Origin: Singulisphaera sp. GP187
GTDB lineage: Bacteria; Planctomycetota; Planctomycetia; Gemmatales; Gemmataceae
Direction: 5' to 3'
Assembly (NCBI GenBank): GCA_945861245.1
Contig: CAMAUE010000037.1
Span: 1 to 38,695, forward strand
DNA: 38,695 nt
In this document: piece after piece, positions 1 to 7,365 of the stretch
Layout of the letters: each line of letters starts with the position of its first letter
How positions within the stretch are numbered: the stretch's first letter is position 1
Program-made: the position numbers and the translations under genes
Notes under the pieces: model-generated
Database searches by the model: none
Told to the model about the DNA's origin: nothing
The model's input: only the letters and a program-made list of their open reading frames with translations

Positions 1-99
1 GTTGGCAAGGGCGAGACTACCCAAAAAAGCCCACGGCGCCCAGCCACGAATCACCCATGGCGAAAAGGGTTCAAGGAGAAGGAATAGGGAAATGGTTGC

Positions 100-140
100 G
101 GACATTTCTAATGCAACCAAAATGGGGACATTTCTATTGC
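100..140. repeat. Two imperfect 15-bp direct repeats, 26 bp apart
   Basis: The units GGACATTTCTAATGC (100-114) and GGACATTTCTATTGC (126-140) differ at one base. They lie in the non-coding left edge (1-231), where I see no convincing gene. Closely spaced repeats of this kind are often found at insertion-sequence ends, but no transposase is visible, so the origin is unknown. Confidence 0.45.
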
Positions 141-231
141 GTTGCGACAGGCTAAACAAACGGCCCTTGCCCCGGACAATCCATTTGCCGACAATACCTG
201 CATTCCCAGTAACTCGCGAAAGGACAAACCA

Positions 232-693
232 ATGCTCGCATTCGTTGCTACACTCTCCCTGATCGTCACGGTGTCGGCTCAAGACACCAAGAAGGACGCG
301 GAGCCCAAGATCTACGCCAAAACGTCCGCACGCACGGTAGCCGGGCCTGTCGTCATTCGTGGCGCGGAGCAAAAGGCATCAGCGAATTTCGCGAAGATGT
401 TGAAGGTGGACGCCATCGATTGGAAGACGCAGATGGTTGTCGTCATCTCCGGCGGCACGCAACGCACCGGCGGGTACAGCGTCAGCGCAACTTCGTTGGA
501 GGTGAAAGACGGAAAACTCACTGTCAACTGGAAGCTCAACAAACCCGCACCGGGTTCGATCGTCACGCAGGCCCTGACGATGCCGAGCTTGACGATCCTC
601 GTCGATCGCTTCGAGGGCGAGGTGCTGTTCAACCCGAAGTCGGCGCCCGGCGGTGTTGGCAAGAAGCTCGGGGCAGATGTGCAGCGCAACTAA
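232..693 (+). CDS. Small secreted PrcB_C-domain-like protein
   Basis: The product has 153 residues. The ATG at 232 is chosen because it opens directly into a hydrophobic signal sequence ending near VSAQ (about residue 17); longer in-frame versions would bury that signal. The segment at about residues 60-135 (VVVISGGTQRTGGYSV, then a K/P-rich strand and TQALTMPSL) matches my memory of the PrcB C-terminal domain, which has a conserved TGGYSV turn and is named after a subunit of a Treponema protease complex. The role here is unknown; a periplasmic or surface protein is inferred. The gene ends 11 bp before a family B inverted repeat and is followed on the same strand by the isochorismatase-family gene. 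Family call moderate, function open. Confidence 0.7.
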   Translation: MLAFVATLSLIVTVSAQDTKKDAEPKIYAKTSARTVAGPVVIRGAEQKASANFAKMLKVDAIDWKTQMVVVISGGTQRTGGYSVSATSLEVKDGKLTVNWKLNKPAPGSIVTQALTMPSLTILVDRFEGEVLFNPKSAPGGVGKKLGADVQRN

Positions 694-704
694 TTGGCCA
701 ATTT

Positions 705-758
705 GCCGCTTGCGGCTTAGCGCTCAAGACGGCCCATGCGAGCGCTAAACCGCAAGCG
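705..758. repeat. Intergenic inverted repeat, family B
   Basis: The left arm GCCGCTTGCGGCTTAGCGCT (705-724) pairs with the right arm AGCGCTAAACCGCAAGCG (741-758). Each arm contains its own palindrome (GCCGCttGCGGC and AGCGCT). It lies between two plus-strand genes and ends 10 bp before the ribosome binding site of the second. Confidence 0.85.
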
Positions 759-778
759 AAAACCCATTGGAGACCCAC

Positions 779-1435
779 ATGACCCCGCTGGAACATTTGC
801 AGATCGCCATGAAGGATACCGAGAACTACTACCGCGAGCGCGAAATATTTCAAGCGAAGTTTGAGTTCGGCATCAAGCCGGCGCTGGTCGTGATCGACAT
901 GGCCTACGGCTGGACCGATTCTGCGTATGCCGCCGGCACAGCGAGACAGGATTCGGCACTCGTCGCCATCGCTCGGCTGCTGCCCGTGGCTCGCGCCAAG
1001 AAAGTGCCGATCTTCTATACGACATCGCCGTATACAGAAAAGCCCGTATTCAAGTCAGCGATGGATTTCTCGCCGAAGTATCGCAAATGGGATCCGCGCG
1101 CCTGTGAGATCGATGATCGCGTGAAGCGGATGCCGGATGAACCGTTAATCTTCAAGGATTACGCCAGCGCCTTCGCGGGTACGTCGTTCGCTGGGAAGTT
1201 GATGGAGCACCGCATCGACACGCTGATTATTACGGGATGCTCGACGAGCGCGTGCGTGCGAGCCACGGCGACCGATGCGAAAACGTATCACTTGAGGCCG
1301 ATGATTGTGCGTGAGGGGGTGCAGGATCGCTCGGAGATCGCCCACGAATGGACGCTGTTCGACATCCAGGCTCGTTTCGCTGACGTGGTGAACCTCGAAG
1401 AGACGCTTCGCTACTTGCAGCAATTGGCGGGTTGA
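779..1435 (+). CDS. Isochorismatase-family cysteine hydrolase
   Basis: The product has 218 residues, a typical length for the family. The ATG at 779 has GGAG at 769-772, six bases upstream, and is preferred to an in-frame TTG at 767. The catalytic triad of the superfamily is visible: Asp40 in ALVVIDMAYGWTD, Lys126 in PLIFKDYASAF, and Cys159 in the ITGCSTSACVRATATDA motif. The fold is a cytoplasmic Rossmann-like alpha/beta hydrolase. Overall the sequence most resembles N-carbamoylsarcosine-amidase-like members, which cleave amide or carbamoyl groups, but the substrate cannot be read from sequence. The next gene is convergent and ends only 16 bp away, so no long terminator fits between them. 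Confidence 0.9.
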   Translation: MTPLEHLQIAMKDTENYYREREIFQAKFEFGIKPALVVIDMAYGWTDSAYAAGTARQDSALVAIARLLPVARAKKVPIFYTTSPYTEKPVFKSAMDFSPKYRKWDPRACEIDDRVKRMPDEPLIFKDYASAFAGTSFAGKLMEHRIDTLIITGCSTSACVRATATDAKTYHLRPMIVREGVQDRSEIAHEWTLFDIQARFADVVNLEETLRYLQQLAG

Positions 1436-1451
1436 ATGTAATTCGTAAGCA

Positions 1452-2483
1452 TCAAACCTTCAGCTTGTTTTCGTTCTTTTTCGGCTCTAGATTCTTTATC
1501 TTCAGCCGTTCGAGCAATGGCCTGATGGCTTCGGAGGGGATGGCATAGCTTTCGGTTCGGCCTGCGCGGGCGATGTTGATGCCGAGCACCTTACCGTCAA
1601 GGTTGACGAGCGGGCCGCCGCAATCGTTGGGTTTCAGGACGGAGTCGTGCTGAAGGATGATGGGGAATCCGGTTCGGCGATCGCTGAGTTTGCTGCCCAT
1701 GCTGTTCTGCACATCGCCGCGCGACTTGCCGCCTTTTTGGCCTGGCCGCGTGCCGAGGGTGATCTTGAGTTCTTGCTCTTTCTCGTTGCGGACGATTTTG
1801 AGATCGACGTTGTCGCCCGGTTTGCCCTTGGAAACGACGGCGAAAAATTCATCCGAGTTCTGGACCTCTTGGCCATTCACGCTTAGAATCTGGTCTTCGT
1901 TTTTCAAGCCCGATTTCTGCGCGGGCGTTCCCGGCAGAACCTCTTGGATCTTCACGCCGGCAAATTCAAAATCGAGCGCGATGCCCAAATATCCACCGCC
2001 CGTCACCGTAGGCGTTAACTTTGCGCCCTTCACCTCGCGGGCATTGACGCTGACGACGCCGATCGCAACTGGGTCCACCCCATCGCCAGGCGATGCCACG
2101 AAATGCCCGACGCGACTTACTTTGCTCTCGGTCCACACGATCGGCGTCAATTCTTTGGCGTCGATCTTGAGCATGACGAGGTCGAACGGCGTATCGTAGC
2201 CGAACATCTCGGCGTCGAGTTCGCGCCCATCGCGAAGCTTGCAGGTGATCTTGCCGCCTTGGAGTTCGCTGTGTTTCGAGAGGATCCAGCCGTCCGCGCT
2301 GACGATGACGCCAAGAGCCGCGTCCTTGTCGGCGGAGCGAACTCGCACGATGCTCTCGCTCGGCTTGGCGATGACCTCGCGAAACAGCCGGATCGTCTGC
2401 GGATTCTTGAGCGGCTGAGCGTGCAACGATGCCGACAGCGCGAGCAACGATGCCAGTGCAAAGAAAAACATGCGATGAATCAT
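1452..2483 (-). CDS. Secreted HtrA-like trypsin fold with PDZ inserted in the protease domain
   Basis: The product has 343 residues, with a signal peptide (about 1-22, ending ASLHAQ) and a ribosome site (GAGGAG) five bases before the ATG. Aligned by eye to DegP, His71 (ILSKHSEL) and Asp101 (FDLVMLKID) fit the catalytic positions. The expected GNSGGPLVN motif reads PNDCGGPLVN, so Cys288 (codon TGC) replaces the catalytic serine. The PDZ domain (about 164-244: GYLGIAL, LPGTPAQKSGL, GDQI-like loop) lies between the strand GVVSVNAREV and the Cys288 motif. In DegP/DegS it follows the protease domain. The protein may be a cysteine-nucleophile protease or an inactive binding protein acting outside the cytoplasmic membrane. 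Family B/A repeats flank the region. Confidence 0.85.
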   Translation of the reverse strand: MIHRMFFFALASLLALSASLHAQPLKNPQTIRLFREVIAKPSESIVRVRSADKDAALGVIVSADGWILSKHSELQGGKITCKLRDGRELDAEMFGYDTPFDLVMLKIDAKELTPIVWTESKVSRVGHFVASPGDGVDPVAIGVVSVNAREVKGAKLTPTVTGGGYLGIALDFEFAGVKIQEVLPGTPAQKSGLKNEDQILSVNGQEVQNSDEFFAVVSKGKPGDNVDLKIVRNEKEQELKITLGTRPGQKGGKSRGDVQNSMGSKLSDRRTGFPIILQHDSVLKPNDCGGPLVNLDGKVLGINIARAGRTESYAIPSEAIRPLLERLKIKNLEPKKNENKLKV

Positions 2484-2505
2484 GTGGCTCCTCGTTGTTC
2501 AAATC

Positions 2506-2586
2506 GTTTAGCCGCTCGCTTTCGGCGAGCGCGGATTCGGCGTGAACGTCGACAAGTCCGCGCTCGCCAAAAGCGAGCGGCTAAAC
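2506..2586. repeat. Intergenic inverted repeat, family A
   Basis: Arms GTTTAGCCGCTCGCTTTCGG and the matching ...CGAGCGGCTAAAC lie about 24 bp apart. Each arm also folds on itself (CGCTCGC/GCGAGCG). It sits between larB and the protease gene, both on the minus strand. The last six bases overlap the end of larB. Confidence 0.9.
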
Positions 2587-3336
2587 CTTAGCGCGTTTGG
2601 CGATGACAGCAGCAATGTAGCCCGCTTTGAAGCCGGCGTCGATGTTGACGACGGCGACGTTGGCGGAGCAGGCGTTGAGCATCGTCAGCAGCGCCGCGAC
2701 GCCGCCGAACGCCGCCCCGTAGCCGACGCTCGTAGGCACGGCAATGACGGGACAATCGACCAAGCCGCCGACGACGCTAGGCAGGGCGCCGTCCATTCCC
2801 GCGACGACAACGATGGCGTCCGAGTCGGCGAACTCCTGCCGATGCGCCAGCAGTCGATGGATGCCGGCGACACCGACATCGACGATGAGGTGTGTTGCCG
2901 TCCCGATCGCCTGGGCCGTTACTAATGCTTCACGTGCCACGGGGAGGTCGCTTGTCCCCGCCGTTAGGATTGTAACACGCCCCGCCGACTTTTCCAATGC
3001 TCCAGTCGACAACCAGAAGGTTCGCGCGAGGCGATCCTGCTGAGCCTGCGGAAATTGCTTGCCAAGATGTGCCGCCTGTTCATCGCTGACACGCGTGGCA
3101 AGGCAATGCTGTCCGGCCTCCATCAATTTGTGTACGACGCCTTCGATCCATTCGCAGGTTTTGCCCTGGCAGAAAATGACTTCGGGAAACCCGCAGCGTG
3201 CACGACGTTGCAGATCGACGTGTGCATAGCCGAGGTCCGCCATATCGGGATGGCGCAGATCCGCCAAAGCCGCGTCGATGGCGAGTTCGCCTGTTTGCAC
3301 CTGTTTAAGCAGATTGCGTAGATCAGCGTTGTTCAT
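2581..3336 (-). CDS. larB: LarB, nickel-pincer cofactor biosynthesis carboxylase
   Basis: The product has 251 residues, the usual LarB length. LarB belongs to the PurE/AIR-carboxylase fold. It carboxylates and hydrolyses nicotinic acid adenine dinucleotide to pyridinium-3,5-biscarboxylic acid mononucleotide, the first step of the nickel-pincer nucleotide cofactor of lactate racemase. Visible family signatures are the N-terminal LGYAHVDLQRRARCGFPEVIFCQGKT, then ILTAGTSDLPVAREA, VVVAGMDGALPSVVGGL, CPVIAVPTSVGYGAAFGG and the C-terminal NIDAGFKAGY. No larC, larE or larA lies in this window, so the partners must be elsewhere or the cofactor serves another enzyme. The ribosome site before the ATG is weak. 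The family call is strong; the cytoplasmic location is inferred. Confidence 0.93.
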   Translation of the reverse strand: MNNADLRNLLKQVQTGELAIDAALADLRHPDMADLGYAHVDLQRRARCGFPEVIFCQGKTCEWIEGVVHKLMEAGQHCLATRVSDEQAAHLGKQFPQAQQDRLARTFWLSTGALEKSAGRVTILTAGTSDLPVAREALVTAQAIGTATHLIVDVGVAGIHRLLAHRQEFADSDAIVVVAGMDGALPSVVGGLVDCPVIAVPTSVGYGAAFGGVAALLTMLNACSANVAVVNIDAGFKAGYIAAVIAKRAKV

Positions 3337-3354
3337 GCGGGGTTTCTCGAATTC

Positions 3355-3415
3355 GCCGCTTGCGGCTTAGCGCTCCGTTTCGCACGCCTGACGCGGGCGC
3401 TAAGCCGCAAGCGGC
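3355..3415. repeat. Intergenic inverted repeat, family B
   Basis: GCCGCTTGCGGCTTAGCGCT pairs with a GCGCTAAGCCGCAAGCGGC arm across a loop of about 22 bp. This copy lies between divergent genes (larB leftward, 3586 gene rightward), a position where a transcription terminator would not be expected. Confidence 0.9.
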
Positions 3416-3480
3416 AAAACGAAATGGGGTAACACCAGGCGTCCTTGAGCTTTTTTCATGACTTTGCGATTTTATTTCAA

Positions 3481-3495
3481 GTTCAGAAGCTGAAC
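3481..3495. promoter_or_regulatory. Possible operator palindrome in larB/3586 divergent region
   Basis: GTTCAG-AAG-CTGAAC is a perfect 6-bp inverted repeat with a 3-bp spacer, about 90 bp before the 3586 gene. A weak promoter-like pair (TTGAGC at 3445, TTTTAT near 3470) precedes it. Regulatory function is only a guess. Confidence 0.2.
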
Positions 3496-3585
3496 ATTCC
3501 GATTCCTCCCTATAACCGCTTCCCTCGGCAGCGGTCCGCGCCCGCGTTTTGTCGTTTGCCAGTGCCCCAGAAGGGGAGGTTTCAA

Positions 3586-5271
3586 ATGAACACAGGTTTC
3601 CTTGTCACTACTTGCCTATGTCTCGCGCTTGGCCAAGCGCCGGCGGATGCGGACTATTTTAATCAGCGAAACCTGAGCATCCCGATGGAGATCGACCCCG
3701 CCCTACGCGCCGACATTCGCGAGTTGCTGCTGTTCGCATCAAGCAATCAGGGCCGCGATTGGCAGCAAGTCGCCGGCCCGATCTTGGCGGAAAAAGGGGC
3801 GTTCGCCTTCTTCGCGCCGGCAGACGGCACGTATTGGTTGCGCGTCATCAAGATTAACCGACAAGGCAAAAAGGAACCGGATGAGATTTCTATTCTGCGT
3901 GGCCAACCCGATCGTATTATGGTGATCGATACGCTGAAGCCGATTGTCAAGTTGATTCAGGCGGTCCGCTCGGGCAGCGATGTTTACGTGACGTGGGATA
4001 TACAGGAAGACAATCCCGACCTGGGCAAGGACGGGTTTCGCGTCGAGTATCAGCCGAAGGGCGGCGATGTCTGGACACCTATTTCCGTTTCAAAAACGAT
4101 CAAGGGCAACGCCCAGTTTCGCCCAGGCAACAACTTCGCGCTGACGATTCGTGTGACGATCCGCGATTTGGCGGGCAATACCTCGTTTGCCTTGGCGGAT
4201 ATCCCCGGCACCATTGCGACGACCGGATTCAAGGAAGCGCCGACACCGGGCGCAAGCGGCGCCACGCTGCCAGCCGACCTTTCGTTCGGCGGCAAACCGA
4301 TAGAGACGCCGAAGGATCCGATTGGGCCGCCGCCAACATTCGAGGGGTTGAAGAAGCCGGACATTGCGCCGCCTCCAGTCACGATCAATCCGCCGGGCAT
4401 GGACGTGAAACCGCCACCGGGCATCGTCGAACCGCCGACTCCCGTTGCGGTGAAGGAAAATCCGAACGACCGCGTGATTGCCGACTCGCGGACGTTCGTC
4501 GATCCGTTGAAGTCGCCGACCGGTGCGTTCGAGCCGCGCACGACGAATGCGTCGCCCAACCGCCGACCGCTGCCACCGTTGCAGCATCTGAACCAGCATC
4601 AGGTGACGCTGGAGTATGAACTGAAGCGAGTTGGCCCGTCGGGCGTCGGCAGCATCGAGCTTTGGCTGACGAAAGACGACGGCGCGACCTGGGAGATTTT
4701 TGCCCGCGATGAGGACGTACAGAACACAGCCGTCAATCCACGCCAACAGCGTCGCTTCGAGTTTCGCACTGCCGACGGGACGCCGTTTCCCGACGCTATT
4801 TACGGCCTGACGCTGGTCGTCAAGAATCGCGCGGGCCTGGGCAAGGAGCCGCGCGCCGGCGATGTACCGGAAATGCGCATCGAGATCGACACGGTGAGGC
4901 CGATCTCGCAACTGTTCAAACCGATCCCGGACCCGAGTCGGCCCGACCAACTGCTGATCCGCTGGAACGCGCGGGACAAAAACCTGGGCGCGACGCCGAT
5001 CAATCTCGAATACGCTGCCAAGCCGGAAGGCCCATGGGTGCCGATCAAGGTTGACCTCGAGAATACCGGCCGATTTGCAAATGAACGAGTCAGCGGCGAT
5101 TTTTCGTGGAAGGTGCTGGCGGACACGCCGACACAGGTTTACTTGAGGCTGCGTGTACGCGATCGCTCAGGTAATGAAGGCATTGCCGTCACGTCTGATC
5201 CGCAGTTCGTCGATCTCACCGAACCCGAAGGGGCGCTCATTGGTATCCAGACAAACCCGAAAACGCCGTGA
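3586..5271 (+). CDS. Secreted protein with duplicated Ig-like modules and Pro-rich linker
   Basis: The product has 561 residues. The ATG at 3586 follows GGGGAGG (3573-3579) at good spacing and opens a signal peptide (MNTGFLVTTCLCLALGQAPA). I do not recognise a named family. The protein reads as two copies of a two-part unit. Part one is a beta-rich domain ending in a phrase like IDTLKPIVKL or IDTVRPISQL (about residues 20-110 and 345-445). Part two is an Ig/fibronectin-like domain (VTWDIQEDNPDLGKDGFRVEY; LIRWNARDKNLGATPINLEY), about residues 110-200 and 450-550. A proline-rich stretch of about 120 residues separates the copies. The design suggests an extracellular or cell-surface structural or adhesive protein. 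It converges on the SPFH operon across a family A repeat. Confidence 0.8.
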   Translation: MNTGFLVTTCLCLALGQAPADADYFNQRNLSIPMEIDPALRADIRELLLFASSNQGRDWQQVAGPILAEKGAFAFFAPADGTYWLRVIKINRQGKKEPDEISILRGQPDRIMVIDTLKPIVKLIQAVRSGSDVYVTWDIQEDNPDLGKDGFRVEYQPKGGDVWTPISVSKTIKGNAQFRPGNNFALTIRVTIRDLAGNTSFALADIPGTIATTGFKEAPTPGASGATLPADLSFGGKPIETPKDPIGPPPTFEGLKKPDIAPPPVTINPPGMDVKPPPGIVEPPTPVAVKENPNDRVIADSRTFVDPLKSPTGAFEPRTTNASPNRRPLPPLQHLNQHQVTLEYELKRVGPSGVGSIELWLTKDDGATWEIFARDEDVQNTAVNPRQQRRFEFRTADGTPFPDAIYGLTLVVKNRAGLGKEPRAGDVPEMRIEIDTVRPISQLFKPIPDPSRPDQLLIRWNARDKNLGATPINLEYAAKPEGPWVPIKVDLENTGRFANERVSGDFSWKVLADTPTQVYLRLRVRDRSGNEGIAVTSDPQFVDLTEPEGALIGIQTNPKTP

Positions 5272-5276
5272 TATTT

Positions 5277-5338
5277 GTTTAGCCGTTCGCCTTTGGCGAG
5301 CGCGCCCATTGGCGCTCGCTATAGGCGAACGGCTAAAC
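5277..5338. repeat. Intergenic inverted repeat, family A (convergent position)
   Basis: GTTTAGCCGTTCGCC...GGCGAACGGCTAAAC, the tightest copy of this family in the window. Both arms carry the same compensatory change (GTTCGCC/GGCGAAC), which keeps the pairing. It lies between two converging genes, so it could also act as a two-way terminator. Confidence 0.9.
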
Positions 5339-5350
5339 GGAGAAGGCGTT

Positions 5351-6295
5351 TTATTTTTTCCGCGGCGACAACGGAAACTGCGTGATCGTCAGGCCTTCGC
5401 TGGTCAGGTAATGGTCCAGTAGTTCGACGCGGCCTTCTTCGCGCATCTTTGCGTAGATGCGCGTCATGTCGTCGAGCCAAAGCGTGTTGAGATAATCCGC
5501 GTTCCTGCGCGACAGTTCGCGATACGAATCCAGCCGGGTCCGAAAGCTGGTTGCCTCCGCGCTGGCGCCAACGAGTTCCGTGCGGGCATAGGCCTCGGCT
5601 TTCACTTTCATGTCATGCATTTTGGAAGAGGCCGCCTCGCTTTTGCTGTTGATCTCGCGTTTGGCGTTGCTTAGCTTCGTCGGAATGCTCTGCTGGGCGT
5701 TGGTCAGTTTGCTGAACGCATCCTTGACCTGGTCCGGCGGGCTGAGATCGGTGATGCTGACGCGTTTGATATCGATGCCGAGGTCGTAATCCGCGAGCCG
5801 ATCTTGCATCTGCCCGACCAGCCAGCCGGCCAACTGACGCTTGCCGCGACGGAGCACGTCGTCGACGGTGCGGCCCGCAATCCATTCCGCGAGCAGCGAC
5901 TCGGCGGCACGCGCGACGAACGCGTCGATGTTGGGTTGTTGCAGCACGAACTTTTCGACATCCGCCTCGCGCACGCGGAAGTCAATCGATGCCTGCACAT
6001 TGACGAGATTGTGATCGCCGGTGACCATCTGCCCGAACGGGACGATGTTGTCGTCATCGTCCTTCTTCTCAACAAACCCGACCTTGATGCTGCGCTCCCG
6101 ACCCACAGGCGCGAGATCCACGCGGTCGATGCCCCACGGCCAGGAGATGTGCAATCCTTGGCCGGGCTTCGTGTCGAGGATTCGGCCAAAACGCCGAATC
6201 ACGGCACATTCATGCGATTGCACCTGCGTGAGTGCAGACGCGACGGTCCAGACGCCGAAGATGAGACTGAGTAGGTAAAACCCGTAGCGCCACAT
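5351..6295 (-). CDS. HflK-like SPFH/band 7 membrane protein
   Basis: The product has 314 residues. One N-terminal membrane segment (about 5-23) is followed by an SPFH domain: HECAVIRRFGRIL, PGQGLHISWPWGIDRV, and VTGDHNLVNVQASIDFRV, which matches the HflK strand pattern. LSPPDQVKDAFSKLTNAQQ matches the HflK region PPEEVKAAFD. A charged helical segment follows (about 210-275), ending with WLDDMTRIYAK, like the HflK C-terminus. In other bacteria HflK and HflC form a large membrane cage that modulates the FtsH protease. The start codon overlaps the stop of the upstream hflC-like gene (TGATG), so translation is probably coupled. It is the last gene of the operon that begins with the ATPase-SPFH fusion. 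No FtsH gene lies in the window. Confidence 0.88.
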   Translation of the reverse strand: MWRYGFYLLSLIFGVWTVASALTQVQSHECAVIRRFGRILDTKPGQGLHISWPWGIDRVDLAPVGRERSIKVGFVEKKDDDDNIVPFGQMVTGDHNLVNVQASIDFRVREADVEKFVLQQPNIDAFVARAAESLLAEWIAGRTVDDVLRRGKRQLAGWLVGQMQDRLADYDLGIDIKRVSITDLSPPDQVKDAFSKLTNAQQSIPTKLSNAKREINSKSEAASSKMHDMKVKAEAYARTELVGASAEATSFRTRLDSYRELSRRNADYLNTLWLDDMTRIYAKMREEGRVELLDHYLTSEGLTITQFPLSPRKK

Positions 6296-7287
6296 CAGTT
6301 CGCTCCTTTCTTTTCCTTGGCAGTATCGAGGTTGGGTCGCGGCGGCGTGAAGAGCGATTCAAAAGCGGGCCGATGCGTTGACAACAGCAGCATCGTCTTG
6401 GAATCGCCGAGGATGTTTTGCAGTTTTTCCATCTTCTTGAGGAACTCGTAAAACTCACGATCCTGGCTATAGGCGTGATTGCGAATCTTCATCGCCTCGA
6501 CGTCGGCTTCGGCTTTGATCCGTTCCTCTTCGGACTTCGCTTTCGCCAATTGCTCGCGAATGTCGGCATCGGCTTCGTTCTTTTTGTTGGCCGCCTGGCG
6601 CTCACCATCGGCGATGTATTTCGTCGCTTCGGCATTGCGTTCGGCCTTGATACGGGCAAAGATGGAATCGCGCACATTGCCCGGATGATTGAATCGTCGC
6701 AAGCGAATATCAATGACATCGATGCCATACTCGTCGCGCGCGGGGCCACGCAAAGCCGCGAGTAGACGTTGTCGAAGTTTGTCGAGTGCGACATCGACGC
6801 GCGTACGGCCGTCAGCCGGATCGGCGATGGTCGTGCTGATGAAATCGTCCATTGGCATTTCGCCAACGGCGGCGCCGAGCCGACTGCTGATGAGCGGTTC
6901 GAGAATCGTGCGAGCGCGATCTGCCGTGCCGATACGACGAACGAAGAGATCGACGCCATCGCGATCGATGATCCGCCAGCAGACGTAGGCCTCAAGCGAC
7001 AGGAGCTTGTCGATCGCCTTGCCCGCCGGGTCGTAGGTGAGCTGGTCTTGCGCGGGCAGATCGAATTGGTGCAGCCGACGATCGAGTCGTTGCACCTGCT
7101 GGATTGGCCAGGGCCAGCCGAACTTCAGGCCGGCCCCGTTGGCGGAATCGCTGCCGTCGTAGGTCACGCGATGCTCGCCGAGGACGGTGACGTAGGCATA
7201 TTCAGCCGCATCGACGGTGTACAGCGACCAGCGCGCGAGTGTGATGATTGCAATGATCGCCAGCGGCGTGAGGATGTGTTTTTTCAT
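6295..7287 (-). CDS. HflC-like SPFH/band 7 membrane protein
   Basis: The product has 330 residues, with one N-terminal membrane segment (about 5-24). The SPFH domain shows AEYAYVTVLGEHRVTYDG, GLKFGWPWPIQQVQRLDRR and YGIDVIDIRLRRFNHPGNVRDSIFARIKAERNAEA. The last is the HflC signature in which the domain runs into a long charged helix (about 215-285). The end (REFYEFLKKMEKLQNIL, then MLLLSTH) parallels the HflC end DPDFYAFIRSLRAYE. The usual role is partnership with HflK in the membrane complex around FtsH. AGGGA lies five bases before the ATG. A family B repeat (7305-7358) separates it from the fusion gene upstream, and its stop overlaps the next start. Family call is firm; FtsH partnership here is inferred. 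Confidence 0.88.
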   Translation of the reverse strand: MKKHILTPLAIIAIITLARWSLYTVDAAEYAYVTVLGEHRVTYDGSDSANGAGLKFGWPWPIQQVQRLDRRLHQFDLPAQDQLTYDPAGKAIDKLLSLEAYVCWRIIDRDGVDLFVRRIGTADRARTILEPLISSRLGAAVGEMPMDDFISTTIADPADGRTRVDVALDKLRQRLLAALRGPARDEYGIDVIDIRLRRFNHPGNVRDSIFARIKAERNAEATKYIADGERQAANKKNEADADIREQLAKAKSEEERIKAEADVEAMKIRNHAYSQDREFYEFLKKMEKLQNILGDSKTMLLLSTHRPAFESLFTPPRPNLDTAKEKKGAN

Positions 7288-7304
7288 GGTTTGTCCCTGG
7301 TCTT

Positions 7305-7358
7305 CCGCTTGCGGCTTAGCGCTCGCATGGCGTGCCCTGAGCGCTAAGCCGCAAGCGG
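7305..7358. repeat. Intergenic inverted repeat, family B (inside the SPFH operon)
   Basis: CCGCTTGCGGCTTAGCGCTC pairs exactly with GAGCGCTAAGCCGCAAGCGG across 14 bp. It lies between the fusion gene and the hflC-like gene, so a transcript through the operon would carry this hairpin just before the hflC-like start. Confidence 0.9.
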
Positions 7359-7365
7359 CGATTCG

